NCBI GenBank assembly: GCA_963971425.1
Contig: OZ020524.1
Coordinates: 19,335,022 to 19,399,021, forward strand
Direction: 5' to 3'
DNA length: 64,000 bases
From: Bryoerythrophyllum caledonicum
Lineage: Eukaryota > Streptophyta > Bryopsida > Pottiales > Pottiaceae
Shown here: piece after piece, positions 26,455 through 37,967 of the stretch
Numbering within the stretch: position 1 is the first letter of the stretch
Layout of the letters: every line of letters starts with the position of its first letter
The notes under the pieces: generated by a model
What the model was told of the DNA's origin: nothing
Database searches by the model: none
What the model saw: only the letters and a program-made list of their open reading frames with translations
Program-made: the position numbers and the translations under genes

Positions 26455-27370
26455 TCTGAGCCGCAGAAACGGCTCACGGTGACGAATGGGTCACACAACG
26501 TATGCATTGTAGTTAGAAAGAAGTAGAAGTGGGTTATCCAATTGGATTAGCTCATAATTTTTTACCAAAATGGCCAATTGGCCTTTCCCATCCACTAATT
26601 CTTAGAGTGGGAGCCACATTAGGGCAGCTAAGATTTTTATGTGGTTAATCAAAAAATAAATAGAAAGAAAAAAATAATAATAAATGGTTGAAAAAATAAA
26701 AAAATAAAAAAACAATAGAAGAGTTAGAAGGAGAAGGGATGGAGAGGAATTTACCTCCTACCAATTTGGAAACCGCGAAGAAGCCACACTAATGTAACCA
26801 CGGAAAAAATAGGAGAAGATGAAGGAATGATGGTGAGGAGGAAGAAAAAAGGATGAGGCTTTAAAAGCCCATAAAAAATAGTCAAAAAGGGTCAAAATGA
26901 CTTGGGTAAAACCCCCACCAATCACTAATTAAATTAGGCATAAGCCTACACAAGGGGAATTCGGGCAACGGTTCATAGCACCTAAGTAACTAAGTGGCAG
27001 TAATTTTTTGAAGGATGAGAAGGGGATGGAGCCATCTCCAAACCTACGTTTAGAATAAGGAAAGAAATAGGTTGTGGGCGGAAATGGGGGGAAAGTGTGT
27101 CTCCCTCCTTTCCAATTTTGTATGATAGGTAAGTGGCGCCCATGTGTTCCATGTGTCCCATGTGTCCACTAAATATGGTTTATAATTTATTATCGATTAG
27201 TTGAGGTGGCATGTGCATATATGGGAGATGCCACATTTTTCCAAAATTCTCCAAACAATTAATTATATACTCAAAATTCCAAATAAGGATAGAATTTTTT
27301 GACTTTTTTAAATAAACTCTAATTTAGCCATCACCACATTAAAAAAACCGCTAATGTGGGGTCAGATCTT
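26455..27370 (+). mobile_element. Solo-LTR-like block related to the gypsy LTR at 63.57 kb
   Basis: Begins with GAGCCGCAGAAACGGCTCACGG and stays alignable by eye with 63566-64000 (GTGACGAATGG, GGGTTATCC, the 'aaaatggc...cctttcc...cactaattc' stretch, 'ggagccac', a purine-rich run, 'aggcttaaaagccc'). No coding domain of the element is attached, so it is most simply a solo LTR of that family. Its 3' boundary is not certain. Confidence 0.6.
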
Positions 27371-27384
27371 TGCTTTAAAAATTG

Positions 27385-27434
27385 GATAGGGTATTGACAA
27401 GGGAGTTGTGATGGAACTGTTAATACCCTATCCC
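27385..27434. repeat. Short inverted pair of a GGATAGGGTATTGACA motif
   Basis: GGATAGGGTATTGACA is followed 17 bp later by its inverse, TGTTAATACCCTATCC. The motif also occurs near 29797, 30122 and 31146, where it may mark the ends of one or more small transposons. Confidence 0.6.
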
Positions 27435-27789
27435 TGATATCTTCATCCACGTTCAATTTAAAGCTTAGGATTGCAAAATATCACATATTAGGGTTCTTTG
27501 TACACACACTACAACTTTAGGGTTTTAAATTAAGGCTCTGCGGTTTACAATTTGGGGTTTTTATTATAATGCTCACTACCTTCATGTTAAATTTAAGGAA
27601 AGGCAAAGTACTTCAATTTCGCTCAAAATATTTAAACCTATCTTTTTATAAAAGATAAATTAATAATCTATATATAAATTATTCCATTTTATTTTGAATA
27701 CTGATTTTTCATTCAGAAGGTTTTTAAGTTTGAATAATAAAATCCATGTTCTTATAATTAATTTATTTCACTTCATTTTTTTGGACACA

Positions 27790-28801
27790 TTTTCATATAC
27801 CAAAATAAGCATATAAGGTACTTTGTGTTTTTTTCTTTTTTCTTTTCTCTTCTTTCCATTCACTCTGCTTTAAAATTTAATTAGAACTATTTATACTCTT
27901 ACACGTATTTTGTTCAATCTTTTTTTTCTTTTTTTCTTTTTCCTTTTATTTTTCTCTTTTCCCTCCATTCACTTTGCTTTAAAATTTAAATAGAACTATT
28001 TATACTCTTACACGTATTTCGTTCAATCTTTTTTTTTTTTTTTTTTTTCTCTTTTTCCTATTCCTTTTCTTTTTTCTCTCCATTCACTTTGCTCTAAAAT
28101 TAAAATAGAACTATTTATACTCCTACACGTATTTCGTTCAATCTTAATTTTCTTTTTCTCTTTTTCCTTTTCTTCCGCATTAACTTTGCTTTACAATTCA
28201 AATAAAATTATTTATACTCTTACACATATTTCGTTCAATCCGTTTATTTTTATTTTTTCTTTCCATCCACTTTGCTTTAAAATTTTAATATAACTATTTA
28301 CACTCTTACACGTACTTCGTTCAATTTTATTTTATTTTTTTCCCCTTTTCTTTCTCTTTTTTCCCTCCATTCACTTTGCTTTAAAATTTAAATAGAACTA
28401 TTTATACTCTTACACGTATTTCGTTCAATTTTTTTATTTTATTTTATTTTTTCGTTTTCTTTTTCTTTTTTCTCTCCATTCACTTTGCTCTAAAATTTAA
28501 ATGGAACTATTTATACTCCTACACGTATTTCGTTCAATCTTTATTTTCTTTTTTTCTTTTTCCTTTTCTTCTCCATTAACTTTGCTTTACAATTCAAATA
28601 AAATTATTTATACTCTTACACATATTTCGTTCAATCCTTTTATTTTTATTTTTTCTTTCCATCCACTTTGCTTTAAAATTTTAATATAACTATTTATACT
28701 CTTACACATAATTCGTTCAATCTTTTTTTTTTCCCCCCTCCATTCACTTTGCTTTAAGATTTAAATAGAACTATTTATACTCTTACACGTATTTCATTCG
28801 A

Positions 28802-28850
<49 letters not shown>

Positions 28851-28990
28851 CTCTCCATTCACTTGCTCTAAAATTTAAATAGAACTATTTATACTCCTAA
28901 ACGTATTTCGTTCAATCTTTATTTTCTTTTTTTCTTTTTCCTTTTCTTCTCCATTAACTTTGCTTTACATTTCAAATAAAAATATTCTTA
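27790..28990. repeat. AT-rich tandem array (~100-bp units) with higher-order structure
   Basis: About eleven units share 'cactttgctttaaaatttaaatag', 'aactatttatactcttacacg' and 'tatttcgttcaatc', separated by T/C-rich tracts of varying length, including an almost pure T run of about 45 at 28805-28851. Subtypes recur in order: the 'ctctaaaat...tactcctacacg' unit appears near 28092, 28489 and 28866, and is followed by the 'cattaactttgctttac' unit, giving a second period near 380-400 bp. Small open frames here are artefacts. Confidence 0.92.
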
Positions 28991-29796
28991 CTCTCTCAAA
29001 AATGTTATTCTATTTTTTATTTTTGCATGCACCGTTCTATACCTCAAGACGCTTCTCAAATATTATCATGCATGTTCAATATTCTTTTGCATTCATTTGG
29101 TTAAACTGCTGGAAATCGTTGTACCATTCGAGTTTATTAGATGTATTAGAAATAAAACATCATAGTTATAGGTTTTAAAAAAATTCTAAACAAATTTTTT
29201 AAGTAAAGAAATAAACTCGTTCAATTTCCTTCAATGCACTTAAGTGTTATTCGAAATTTCAAACAAATGCAACATTATAATACTTAATTTGCTTGTAACA
29301 TCTCCATGGTGTTCTCCACCAAGGAATGAGTTCCCTAAAAAAGTGGATCTCAATTTTTGAACAACATCCCCAAGTTATCTTCTACATCTTTCTTTTTGGG
29401 TGAGTGTGGTGCACCTCTACACCATTGTGAGAGTCCATTATTCTTTCAATCATCCATGTTTTCTTGAGGAGCACTCTAAGGTAATGTATGCTTACTCCAA
29501 CTTTGCTTTGTTTATTGCTTTTGTAGCTTCATTCTGCACAAATAGATCAAATTTTCTGTGGGCCTATATAATAGGATATTGTCAGGTTTAAGGGTTCGAC
29601 TTTGAACATTTTTTTTAATATTTCCTTACTAGTACAAACTTCATGGTTTGAACTATGTTTCATGGTCTATTGTTCTCAACGGATTCATCGTCCTAAAACT
29701 TCAATAAGTGTGGATAGGATACTGTCTTTGCATTGTGTGAATCCATTTATGCCAGCTTCAGTCAATGGTCGTAGACTGCGACCATTATACTCAGAT
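28991..29796. other. No recognisable gene
   Basis: AT-rich spacer with short plus-strand open frames lacking any domain I recognise. Confidence 0.45.
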
Positions 29797-31164
29797 AGGG
29801 TACTGACAGAAGAATATGTAAAATCGCGCTCTTCCATGTCGTGCATATTTTCTGTCTAGGCGTCATGCAGGTCCTGGACCACCATGGCTGTAGGCAAAAA
29901 ACAAACGCACAAGTCCGATTAATCGGCGGATAGAGTATCGTTTAAGAAAAATGAAGCAAAAAAAAAGTTGTGATGCCACAAATGCGGCATCACAACACTA
30001 GAGTCGGAATTGGACGTACCAATGAGCGCTGAAGCAAAAAGAACGTCCGTGTTGTCCATATTCACGCTCTAAGAAAACAACCACTCCACCTGTGTTCAAA
30101 CCAAAAACCGAGAAACTTTCGCTGTCAATACCCTATCCCACTAAACTGTATCTGAAATCCCAAAAGTACAACGCTGCAAGACGAGAAAGCCTTGCTAAGA
30201 TATGACACAACGACGAGACACAGGACTTCTCGGCATGAGCATACTTTCATTGCGATATGCCCCACGTCTAACATATGGAAGCTCTAGGTTCTGAGGTGCC
30301 AATGAGTTGTTTATGATAATCTCCGCGTACTCATCACAATCGTCCGAAGTGATCAGAAGAGGAGCATTGCCCGAGCCAGCAGTGTTACAAGATGCCTGGA
30401 CTTTGATGTCAACCACAAACTCCTTGTAAGTACCATTCGGTTGGACTTTGATCTCATAACGACACGAGCAAGAGAATGATAACCACACCTCACTTAGAGA
30501 CTTACTCAACGTTTCTCCCGTTTGACCACCACAATTCGGGGTTGGCTCTTTCACGCCGCGGCTGAAATCGAAACCTTTGCTACCCTTGAGTTTGAGTTGT
30601 TTAAGGTTTCTCAAGTGTGCCTGCAAACGCTCAACCAACAAACACACAGGGTCATTGGGCTGGCTTTGAATCTCGGGCACAGTTGTGAGGAGAGCGAGCT
30701 AAATCCTTGCCCTGCGAGATCTCACGTTGGTGGACATTTTGCCTCGAATATGTTGGATGTCTTTGAGTTTCTTGTTGATGATGAGCACGATGATGAAGCA
30801 GGGCAACAAGTAGACGACGATGGGGCTCCAGATGTGCTGGCAGTGCACCCGATCCGACACTACCGCACCGAATACCACGCCCACAAACACCACGTCCACG
30901 AACACCACGCCCACGAACACCACGTACAGAGCTCTACAGCATTCCAAAAAACATATTACACCCCAAGTGGCCCAAAAATTTATCACTACATCTCCAGATC
31001 ACCTAACTTTCGCACCCAACATCCACCCAACACCCACCAACACCGAGCAGCAGCAACAGAGCACCTCACCGAGCAGTAGCAGCCAGAGGACGAGAGCGAG
31101 AGAATGAGAGAGGGAGGGTGAACAAAGAAGGAGGGTTTGAATTTAGGCCCTGTCAATATCCTAT
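29797..31164. mobile_element. Possible small transposon bounded by GGATAGGGTAYTGACAG-type ends
   Basis: The left motif GATAGGGTACTGACAG (29797) faces an inverted motif CTGTCAATATCCTATCC ending near 31164. A further inverted copy, CTGTCAATACCCTATCC, sits inside near 30122-30138. A decayed minus-strand coding region lies within. No clear target duplication was found, so the boundaries are a hypothesis. Confidence 0.35.
30195..30986 (-). pseudogene. Unrecognised membrane-protein-like coding fragments
   Basis: Two minus-strand blocks. The first (about 30986-30699) encodes two hydrophobic segments, one Val/Phe-rich and one reading SPIVVYLLPCFIIVLIIN, followed by a basic stretch. The second (about 30680-30195) encodes 160 residues with VCLLVERLQAHLRNLKQLK, scattered Cys and a hydrophilic C-terminus. 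There is no good start codon in the first block, and the junction between the blocks has no intron of workable length, so this looks like a fragment or captured piece. No family recognised. Confidence 0.4.
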
Positions 31165-31700
31165 CCACAGGTTCAGGAAAACCTAGGTTCGGGACCTACG
31201 AGGCGACGGTGAGAGGGATCCATCCTCGTCCACTTCATCCCCAAGGTAGGTGCTACGAACACTTTCGCGAGGAATTTAAGTTAGGTGAAGTAGGTAGATT
31301 TAGCATCTTTGAATTAGTTAGATAGCTCACTTATTGTTGATCATGCGCACATCATGTGGCATGATGTTAAATTATTAGTAAAGGCATTCTTATGTTAGTG
31401 AATGCGCCCCCCTTGTGTTGCAAGGGTGGCTAGTGATTAATTAGCTTTTTAGTTACTATTTGTTTAGTGTGACCATTAATGTGCCCACCCAAAAATGATG
31501 GCTGTGAACGACGAAGGGAACGACCTTGGGAACGAAGAAGGAAGCAAGGGCCTTGGGGTTACCCCTTTGGAGGATGCTCAGTCGAAGGTGTGGACGCTAG
31601 GAAACCGAGAGAGGTGTGTGGAAAGAGAGAGAAGAGGTAGGGTTCTAGATTTCCCCCTCCTGTGGGCTTGATTTTGATTCAATTGTTACGAAAATTGGAG
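31165..31700. other. No recognisable gene
   Basis: Spacer; nothing I can support on either strand. Confidence 0.4.
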
Positions 31701-31705
31701 TGAAG

Positions 31706-31968
31706 CTAGATCAAAGCGTTGGCTTTTCAACAAGCTCAAGAGCGTGCAAATCGAAGCTGTGACAATGAAGATACGGGCTGCGGGGCGAGGACAACCAGTT
31801 GGAGAATCGGCGACGGATCTCACACGGCCTTAGATTTCCCCTTGTCAGTCACGGAGTTTTGGTCCAATCAAGCTAAGATTTTAGGAGTAGTTAGATCAAA
31901 GTGTTGGCTTTTCAACAAGCTCAAGAGCGTGCAAATCGAAGCTGTGACAACGAAGATACAGGCTGCGG
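31706..31968. repeat. Direct duplication of an ~80-bp block
   Basis: The block from 'tagatcaaagygttggcttt' through 'gaagatayrggctgcgg' occurs at 31706-31782 and again at 31888-31968 with only a few differences. Upstream flanks ('tagatttcccc...') are also alignable, so the true duplicated unit is near 180 bp. The open frames across it are just the shared frame of the repeat. Confidence 0.85.
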
Positions 31969-32724
31969 AGTAAAGAGCACTAGGGAGAGAAGTCGAGCAC
32001 GATCACGAAGTCACCATCCAAGGGCAGAGGGTGAATTAAGCGGGATCATGGAGCTTCTTCACTCTCTCAAATTTGTTCACTACCCTTTTGTGCATGTAGT
32101 AGGAAGGAACCCTAAGTTCACTATCTACAACGATCACGCGGAAGTGCTGCTCAAATTACAAGAGAATTAGGGTTTCAAACCTAAATTGGTTTAAGTCAAT
32201 ACAAGGAGTTAAATTCAGCTGATAAGTATGTGTGCCGTATGCATGAGTGAGACCCCTGGTTGTGAATGTGCATGATGTATGCATGAATCATATGGTGCAT
32301 GACTTAAGTGAATGTATGTATTGAGTGTTGCACTGTTGGTCGCATGGTTTTGAGTTCAAATTTAATTTGTTTGATTAATTGAATGTAGCCATTGTGTTAA
32401 GCACAAAAAAATAGTAACGACCAAAAAAGAAAACATCAAAAACGAAGTTATAACCAAGGAGATAATGGGGATACAAATTTTGGTGTCCAGAAAAGAAGTC
32501 TGTCTGCTACTAGCTGCTGTCAAGGTCGTACCTTGACCTGAAACCGGTCTTGGAGGGTCTACTCTAGTTTATAAGACCAAGCTAAACCCATCTAAGCCAA
32601 AAATTGTTGAAAACGGAGCTCTAAGGCAAAACCTATGCGTATTTGAAGTTCATGTCCACATTAAGGCTGAATTCAATCATCACAGTACCAATCAGTAACC
32701 AAACTTCCAGAGTGACCATGATAT

Positions 32725-32830
32725 AAGTCACCATGCTTGTATGGGGTATGTATGGCTGGTCTCAATGATGGTTGCACAAGGGGTTATATCCCATGCTAGG
32801 GTCTTGTGTTCAAGGTAAGCCACCCGTTAG
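32725..32830 (+). mobile_element. tRNA-like SINE candidate
   Basis: The stretch from 'ggtatgtatggctggtctca' through 'gggttatatcccatgctagg' to 'cttgtgttcaaggtaagcc' has the layout of a degenerate tRNA-derived SINE head: an A-box-like TGGCTGGTCTCAATGATGG and a B-box-like TGTGTTCAAGG about 40 bp later. No poly-A tail or target duplication seen; weak call. Confidence 0.3.
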
Positions 32831-32849
32831 GGGGCGGTTTATTTGGCTC

Positions 32850-33430
32850 ACACATACCTCGGTTGGTTTAGGATTTACATGGGCTGATGTGTTTACCTAG
32901 GTGGATATCCGTATCCGGGAAATGTCGCTTATCTGGGTTCGGGTGTCTAATCTAGTACTTATGTATACCCGGCTAGGACCGAAGATCCGGGGTTGAGTGC
33001 ATACCCATGTGGGTGCATACCTGGGTGACTGTATACGTAGGTGGTGGTTCTTACTGTGGCTTTATATTTGCTTCAAATTTATACGTGCGTCGATATATAC
33101 CAATGGGAAATGTCGCTTATCTGGGTTCGGGTGTCAAGTCCAGTACTTATGTATACCCGGCTAGGATCGTATATCCGGGGTTAGGTGCATACCCATGAGG
33201 GTGCATACCCATGTGGGTGCATACCTATGTGGGTGTATACGTAGGTGGTGCTTCTTGCTGCGGGTTTCTATTTGCGTAGGGTTTACACGTAGATTGATGT
33301 ATACTAAAGTGGTTATATTCCTAGTCGGGGTATATACTTGCATATCGGTTTACAACTCTGTGGGGAGAGTATACTCGTCAGGGATGTATATTTTGGAATG
33401 CTTGTGCATGCAATTTTGGGTATATTGGAC
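32850..33430. repeat. GTATAC-rich degenerate minisatellite
   Basis: Many short phrases of the type 'gggtgcatacc(c/t)atgtgg', 'gtatacgtaggtggt' and 'gtatacccggctagga'. A unit of about 190 bp ('aatgtcgcttatctgggttc...gtatacccggctaggaycg') occurs twice, near 32920 and 33108, with a following 'gggtgcatacc' run. Confidence 0.8.
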
Positions 33431-33779
33431 GGTCAATAGTCCTTTGTATGCTATGTACTGAAAGGGTTGCCATAATCGGCTTTAGGAATTTAAGTTGCGT
33501 GTATAAAATATGTACTCCACATTAGTTTAGTTCATATGCGTGCATTCTTGGAAAACTATGCTACCTTTTCTGGAATTTACTATTGAGCATTGTAGTACAC
33601 CGTGGTATACCGTATGAGACATTGAATATTTCTCACTGTAGTATATTATAGTCACTGCAGTATATTTTAGTTTAAAATTAAACTATCACGTCCTGTGCAT
33701 GTCCGGTAGGTGCTACTGGACGTGAGTACTGGCTTCATCCGATATCGGAAGGCAAGACAGAAGGGGACATGGCGGGCTT

Positions 33780-35146
33780 AAGAAGAAAGAGGTGGCCATC
33801 CAAAGGATTGACAATATCGATGAACGAGATGAGTCTGACATTGAGGAGGAGGCCAGGGAGGAGGAGGAGGCCAAAGAGGAAGAGGACGATAAGGTGTAGT
33901 ATATCAACAACAGTAGCGATGAGAAGGGGTCTGAATTGGAGGACATTGAGCTGAAGATGGGGATGATGCTACAAGGCACGCCACCTCGTGTTGTTTCGTA
34001 TGAGCAATTCCGAGACGAGTACAAGCTACACGCAGGTGGGTTGAACCCACACAAGCACGGGGAGAAGCATGATGTCACGGGAAATGACCTCATGGTGATT
34101 TTTGGACCGAGGCGATTGGGAAAGTCCGATTATTCATTCATGAAGGTCGCTGATATGGCAATAACAAATGCAATAAACCGCTACTATTGCATTTGTTATC
34201 AGAAGCCGCAGGTGCCTCACTCAAAGCTTGTAGGGAAGGACTTTGCGGTCGTAGTTGTTGCAGAGGTGGTCAAGGGGGTTGAAGTGGACTGGGCATGTTT
34301 TGCTATTATTACGAACACAAACCAGAGGTCTGTATGGCGCAAGAAGATGATGGGATTGGTGAAGGAAAAATCGCGCATTACTGGTAAGTCTCTTCCTAAA
34401 ATTGTGCAAGAGGAGGGATTGGCGTGCTATTTCGAGGGAGGGAATTTGGTGAAGCGAGAAGGTGCCGAAGCTTCTATATGAATGTTGGACAGCAACGCCT
34501 CTCAAAGCTCTTTGTGGACGGAGAAGAAGAGGGCAGAGGTGCAGGAGCTTCTTCCGCTGGTGGGGTTGGAAACTGAGGCAGCAATGAAGGAGCTTGAGGA
34601 GGCAAAAAATGATCTCCACCATCTAAGCCAATAAATCGTGAGTCAAGGTCAACTAGTTGAGACCATGGAGGCAATTGTGACCGCTGCAAGGAAGCGTATG
34701 GATGAATGCAAGAACAATGGACAGTTGCAACACCTACGGCTGCACAATGATTTTTATAGTGATATGTTCAGAGAAGCAGGCGACAAACTTGGGATCCTCA
34801 AGGCTGATTACGAATGCAAAGTTGCATTGATTGCCATTGACTGGAGTGGAGAGAAGACATCTTGGAGAAGCAGGCCAAGAACTTGTTGAAACTCGTAGGG
34901 ACTTTGAAGGTTGGGCACAACGGTCTATCCGTTTCTCCGCACCCCATGGTATACCTCAAGGAAGCAGAGGGTAAGGGATGGAACACATTGAAATGGAGGA
35001 CATGCACGGTATGTGATCTTCCATTTCCTTATAATGACATCCATATATGTAGTTGTGAGCATGTGTATCACCCGTGGTGTGCGAGGCTGTGGTTTCAATT
35101 GAATTCAAAGCGTGCGTCGAAGAATTGCGGTTTGGTCCATCCATAG
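33780..35146 (+). pseudogene. Decayed unrecognised gene: acidic region, coiled coil, Cys/His finger
   Basis: Plus-strand blocks follow one another: a Glu-rich acidic stretch; a 180-residue segment (33936-34481) with YEQFRDEYKLHAGGLNP, IFGPRRLGKSDYSFMK and DMAITNAINRYY; a helical segment with KKRAEVQELLPLVGLETE and RKRMDECKNNGQL; and a C-terminal segment (34862-35146) with a zinc-finger-like pattern, C-x2-C ... C-x-C-x2-HVYHPWC, resembling RING/PHD metal ligands. The blocks are not in one continuous frame, so the gene is broken by several lesions. I do not recognise the family. It lies between GTATAC arrays and may be carried by a repeat element rather than being a single-copy host gene. Confidence 0.5.
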
Positions 35147-35499
35147 TAGTACAAGTCAAATGGATACGGGGAGTTGTTGGGTGACCTTCAAGTGGAGGTT
35201 GAAACTTTGGATTGTAACTTTTCTCGGGTATTGGCAATTTCGGCACGTACATTGTCGGCCAAGAAGAATTGCACCACAGTTGGTAAGTGTTTCATTCATG
35301 GTACACTTGTGGTATGCTCTTTATAAATATGCTATCAATATCGGGAACATGTTCAATGCTACCATACAATGTGTCTTGTATGTTTAGTACTACCTCAAAT
35401 GTGATTGTGTCTTCGTCTGCTCATGTATAACTATTGAGTTTGTGTATTTCGTTGTTCTTTATCCTCTGATATGATTTCTAGTACGGGCTTACGGTATAT

Positions 35500-35966
35500 A
35501 GAATACCTCAAAATACTATTTGCTACTATAGACGTGTAAAGAATATGCATGGAACGGTGTATGCCTAAGTGAAGTGTCTCTGGGTGGAGTGTATGCATGG
35601 GTTTTGATTTTATGTGGGTGGTGTATACAGTTGTCAGAAGTGTTTACATTGCATGCCGTACATACACTCGGTGGATGTTTATAACTTTATACCCTTGATG
35701 GGTGTATATATACTCGGTAGAGGATATATATACGTGGTTCGCAAAAGTAGACTCGGTGGATGTTTATACCGTGGATGGGATTCAGGCATTACTACAAGTG
35801 TGACTACCCCTTGTGGAGTGTATACATTATGTGGGTGGGTTGTATACTAGGAATCAGGTATATGATAGGCTAGGGGTAATAGGATAGGAGTCTAGATATC
35901 TGTATAACAGTATGTACTAGTATATCTGGGTGGGTCTATACACATGTTGGAACAAGGTAGGGGTAT
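35500..35966. repeat. GTATAC-rich repeat block, left part of an interrupted array
   Basis: Phrases such as 'gggtggtgtatac', 'ctcggtggatgtttata' and 'gggtgtatatatactcgg' at short spacing. The block stops at the LTR of the large Ty3 element and resumes at 56822. Confidence 0.75.
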
Positions 35967-37954
35967 TGTAGAGTGATTTTTCACCACTCTAATAAAACAC
36001 CCAAGTGTACCCACACCTCATAGGATTCGTTACGGGGATGATCATACGCCTAGTTTTAAGTAATTGGAGATTAATTGTGTCGTTAAAGCTATCTTTTTGG
36101 TTAATTCTTAAGGTTATCTATCTATTTTTAGGAAATTAGGATTGTTAGCATCACTCTTAAGGGATCCACAAACAAAGTCTAAACCCCAAGGATCTCTCGT
36201 GCCTTAAGACGGAACATTAGTCCTTTTAAGTTTGTGCTTATGCCACTAATCCTTAAACATTTGCCACACTGGGCTAATGGAAGTTTCCATTAAGTCTCAT
36301 TGCATTAGTTCTTTAATTACAATCTTTAAGAATTCACATTCTTACCTCATGCAAAAACGCTCCACTTTTCACGTCCGTCCACTCGGTCCACGTGATCACG
36401 TTCTTAAGACAATGGTTAGTCTCAAAAAATCCCATACACAAGTTAACTTAAGTTTTAAAGAGTTCACCTCTTAAGTCTCCACTTAAGTTCACTTACCCAC
36501 AATTATCCCTTAAAGACCACGGTGTTCCACACTTACTCGTACCACTTTGTCTTTAAGATGTCTGAATTTTACTTAAGGCTTCTCTCTTGGTCGGGTCCAT
36601 GTTCTTAAGAACACAGTTTCTGTCCTTGAGTTCTTAAGCACTCACTTTCTCACTTAGGACTGATTCTTAAGAACCTGCACTATCTAGACCAATTCGGTCC
36701 TACAGTGTTCTTAAGTTTCTGTCTTTAAGACTTCCAGAACCGGGAGTGCATCTCACTGAATGCAAATGTTGTCCCGTATTCTCAATTATACGAACCTTTA
36801 AGTCCAAGCCCTTAAACTTAAGGGTCTCATGGTACTTAAGGTCTCACTCTTCATAAGTTTATGTATCCAAACTTGGACTTAAGATTCTTAAGTTTCTATG
36901 TTTTCTTCTTAAGTCTTTCTTTGGGATTTATTCCTTATTTTCTCTCTTATGATAGATTCTTAAATACTCACAACTTAGCCTACCTTAGAGAATCCCTTCT
37001 ATTAAGGTTAGACTTAATGCTAATTTTTTGTATGCATAATATGACACTCTTGCCATGCATCAATGTATGCCACTCTTGATGTTTATTGCATAAATTGCAT
37101 TAACATGAATAAGAACTCCACTCTTATTCTTATGATACTCAAGTTATGCTCACTCACACTTGAGATCTTATTAAGTACTTATGCATCACACATCTCATGC
37201 ACGAAGTCACTTAATTTCACATTATCTCCATTAATCTTCACACTCATGATTAATGCTCCAACACACACACACACAAGGTCACACCCACGACCTTAGTAGT
37301 TAGGGTATTTCCCTATCTTATTCCATGAAGAATAAATATACAATGCATTCATGCATAAGAATTTTATCCACAATTAATACCTAATGCATGCACTTGCATT
37401 TACAACACACAATGTCAAATTTATGCAATGAAGTTCACATAATATTGCAATTATACATATGACTCAAGTCACAAGACTCTACATATGCAAATTCAATAAC
37501 AATTATATATTCATATATAAAATTAAATACTCTTACAACATTAAGAGTCATCAACTAGCTCTTTCACCTAAAGCTAGGGCTTACTCCAATCTTCCTCCAA
37601 GGAATTTCTATGGTAATGGCCAAGAATGCTAAAAATTCAAGCTAGTCATTCTACTCAACATCCAAGAGGTACAACTCTTGGAAAGAGGTTTTCCCTAATA
37701 TTAACCATTAAGATTAATTCCACAAAATCTTCACATCTCTTCATATCCATTCATGAAAAGGTACAACCTATCCAAAGGGTGCGAGTTCAACCCTTTTCCC
37801 ATTATTTCCTTATTCTTGGATATGAATAGGTACTTTCCAATTAATTAAGTACTTAGTGTAAACTTAATCATTATTTTTTAATTCTCCATATATCTACAAC
37901 CCTTTTTACACTTAATTTTCGGAAAAAATCTATTTTTATTATTTTGGCTCTACA
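35967..37954 (-). repeat. 3' LTR of the giant Ty3/gypsy element
   Basis: 1,988 bp, same ends as the 5' LTR; about four transition differences between the two copies. Abuts the GTATAC array on its outer side. Confidence 0.98.
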
Positions 37955-37956
37955 TA

Positions 37957-37967
37957 GCCCTCCTCTT
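37957..37967 (-). promoter_or_regulatory. Polypurine tract
   Basis: AAGAGGAGGGC on the element's strand lies two bases before the 3' LTR, the expected position for plus-strand priming. Confidence 0.8.

Noticed and set aside
28501-29178. Phe/Ser/Leu-rich open frames resembling membrane proteins
   Set aside because: Produced by T/C-rich tandem repeats.
36277-37829. Plus-strand open frames repeated identically at 55139-56691
   Set aside because: They lie in the two LTR copies of the Ty3 element, so identity reflects the LTR duplication, not gene duplication.
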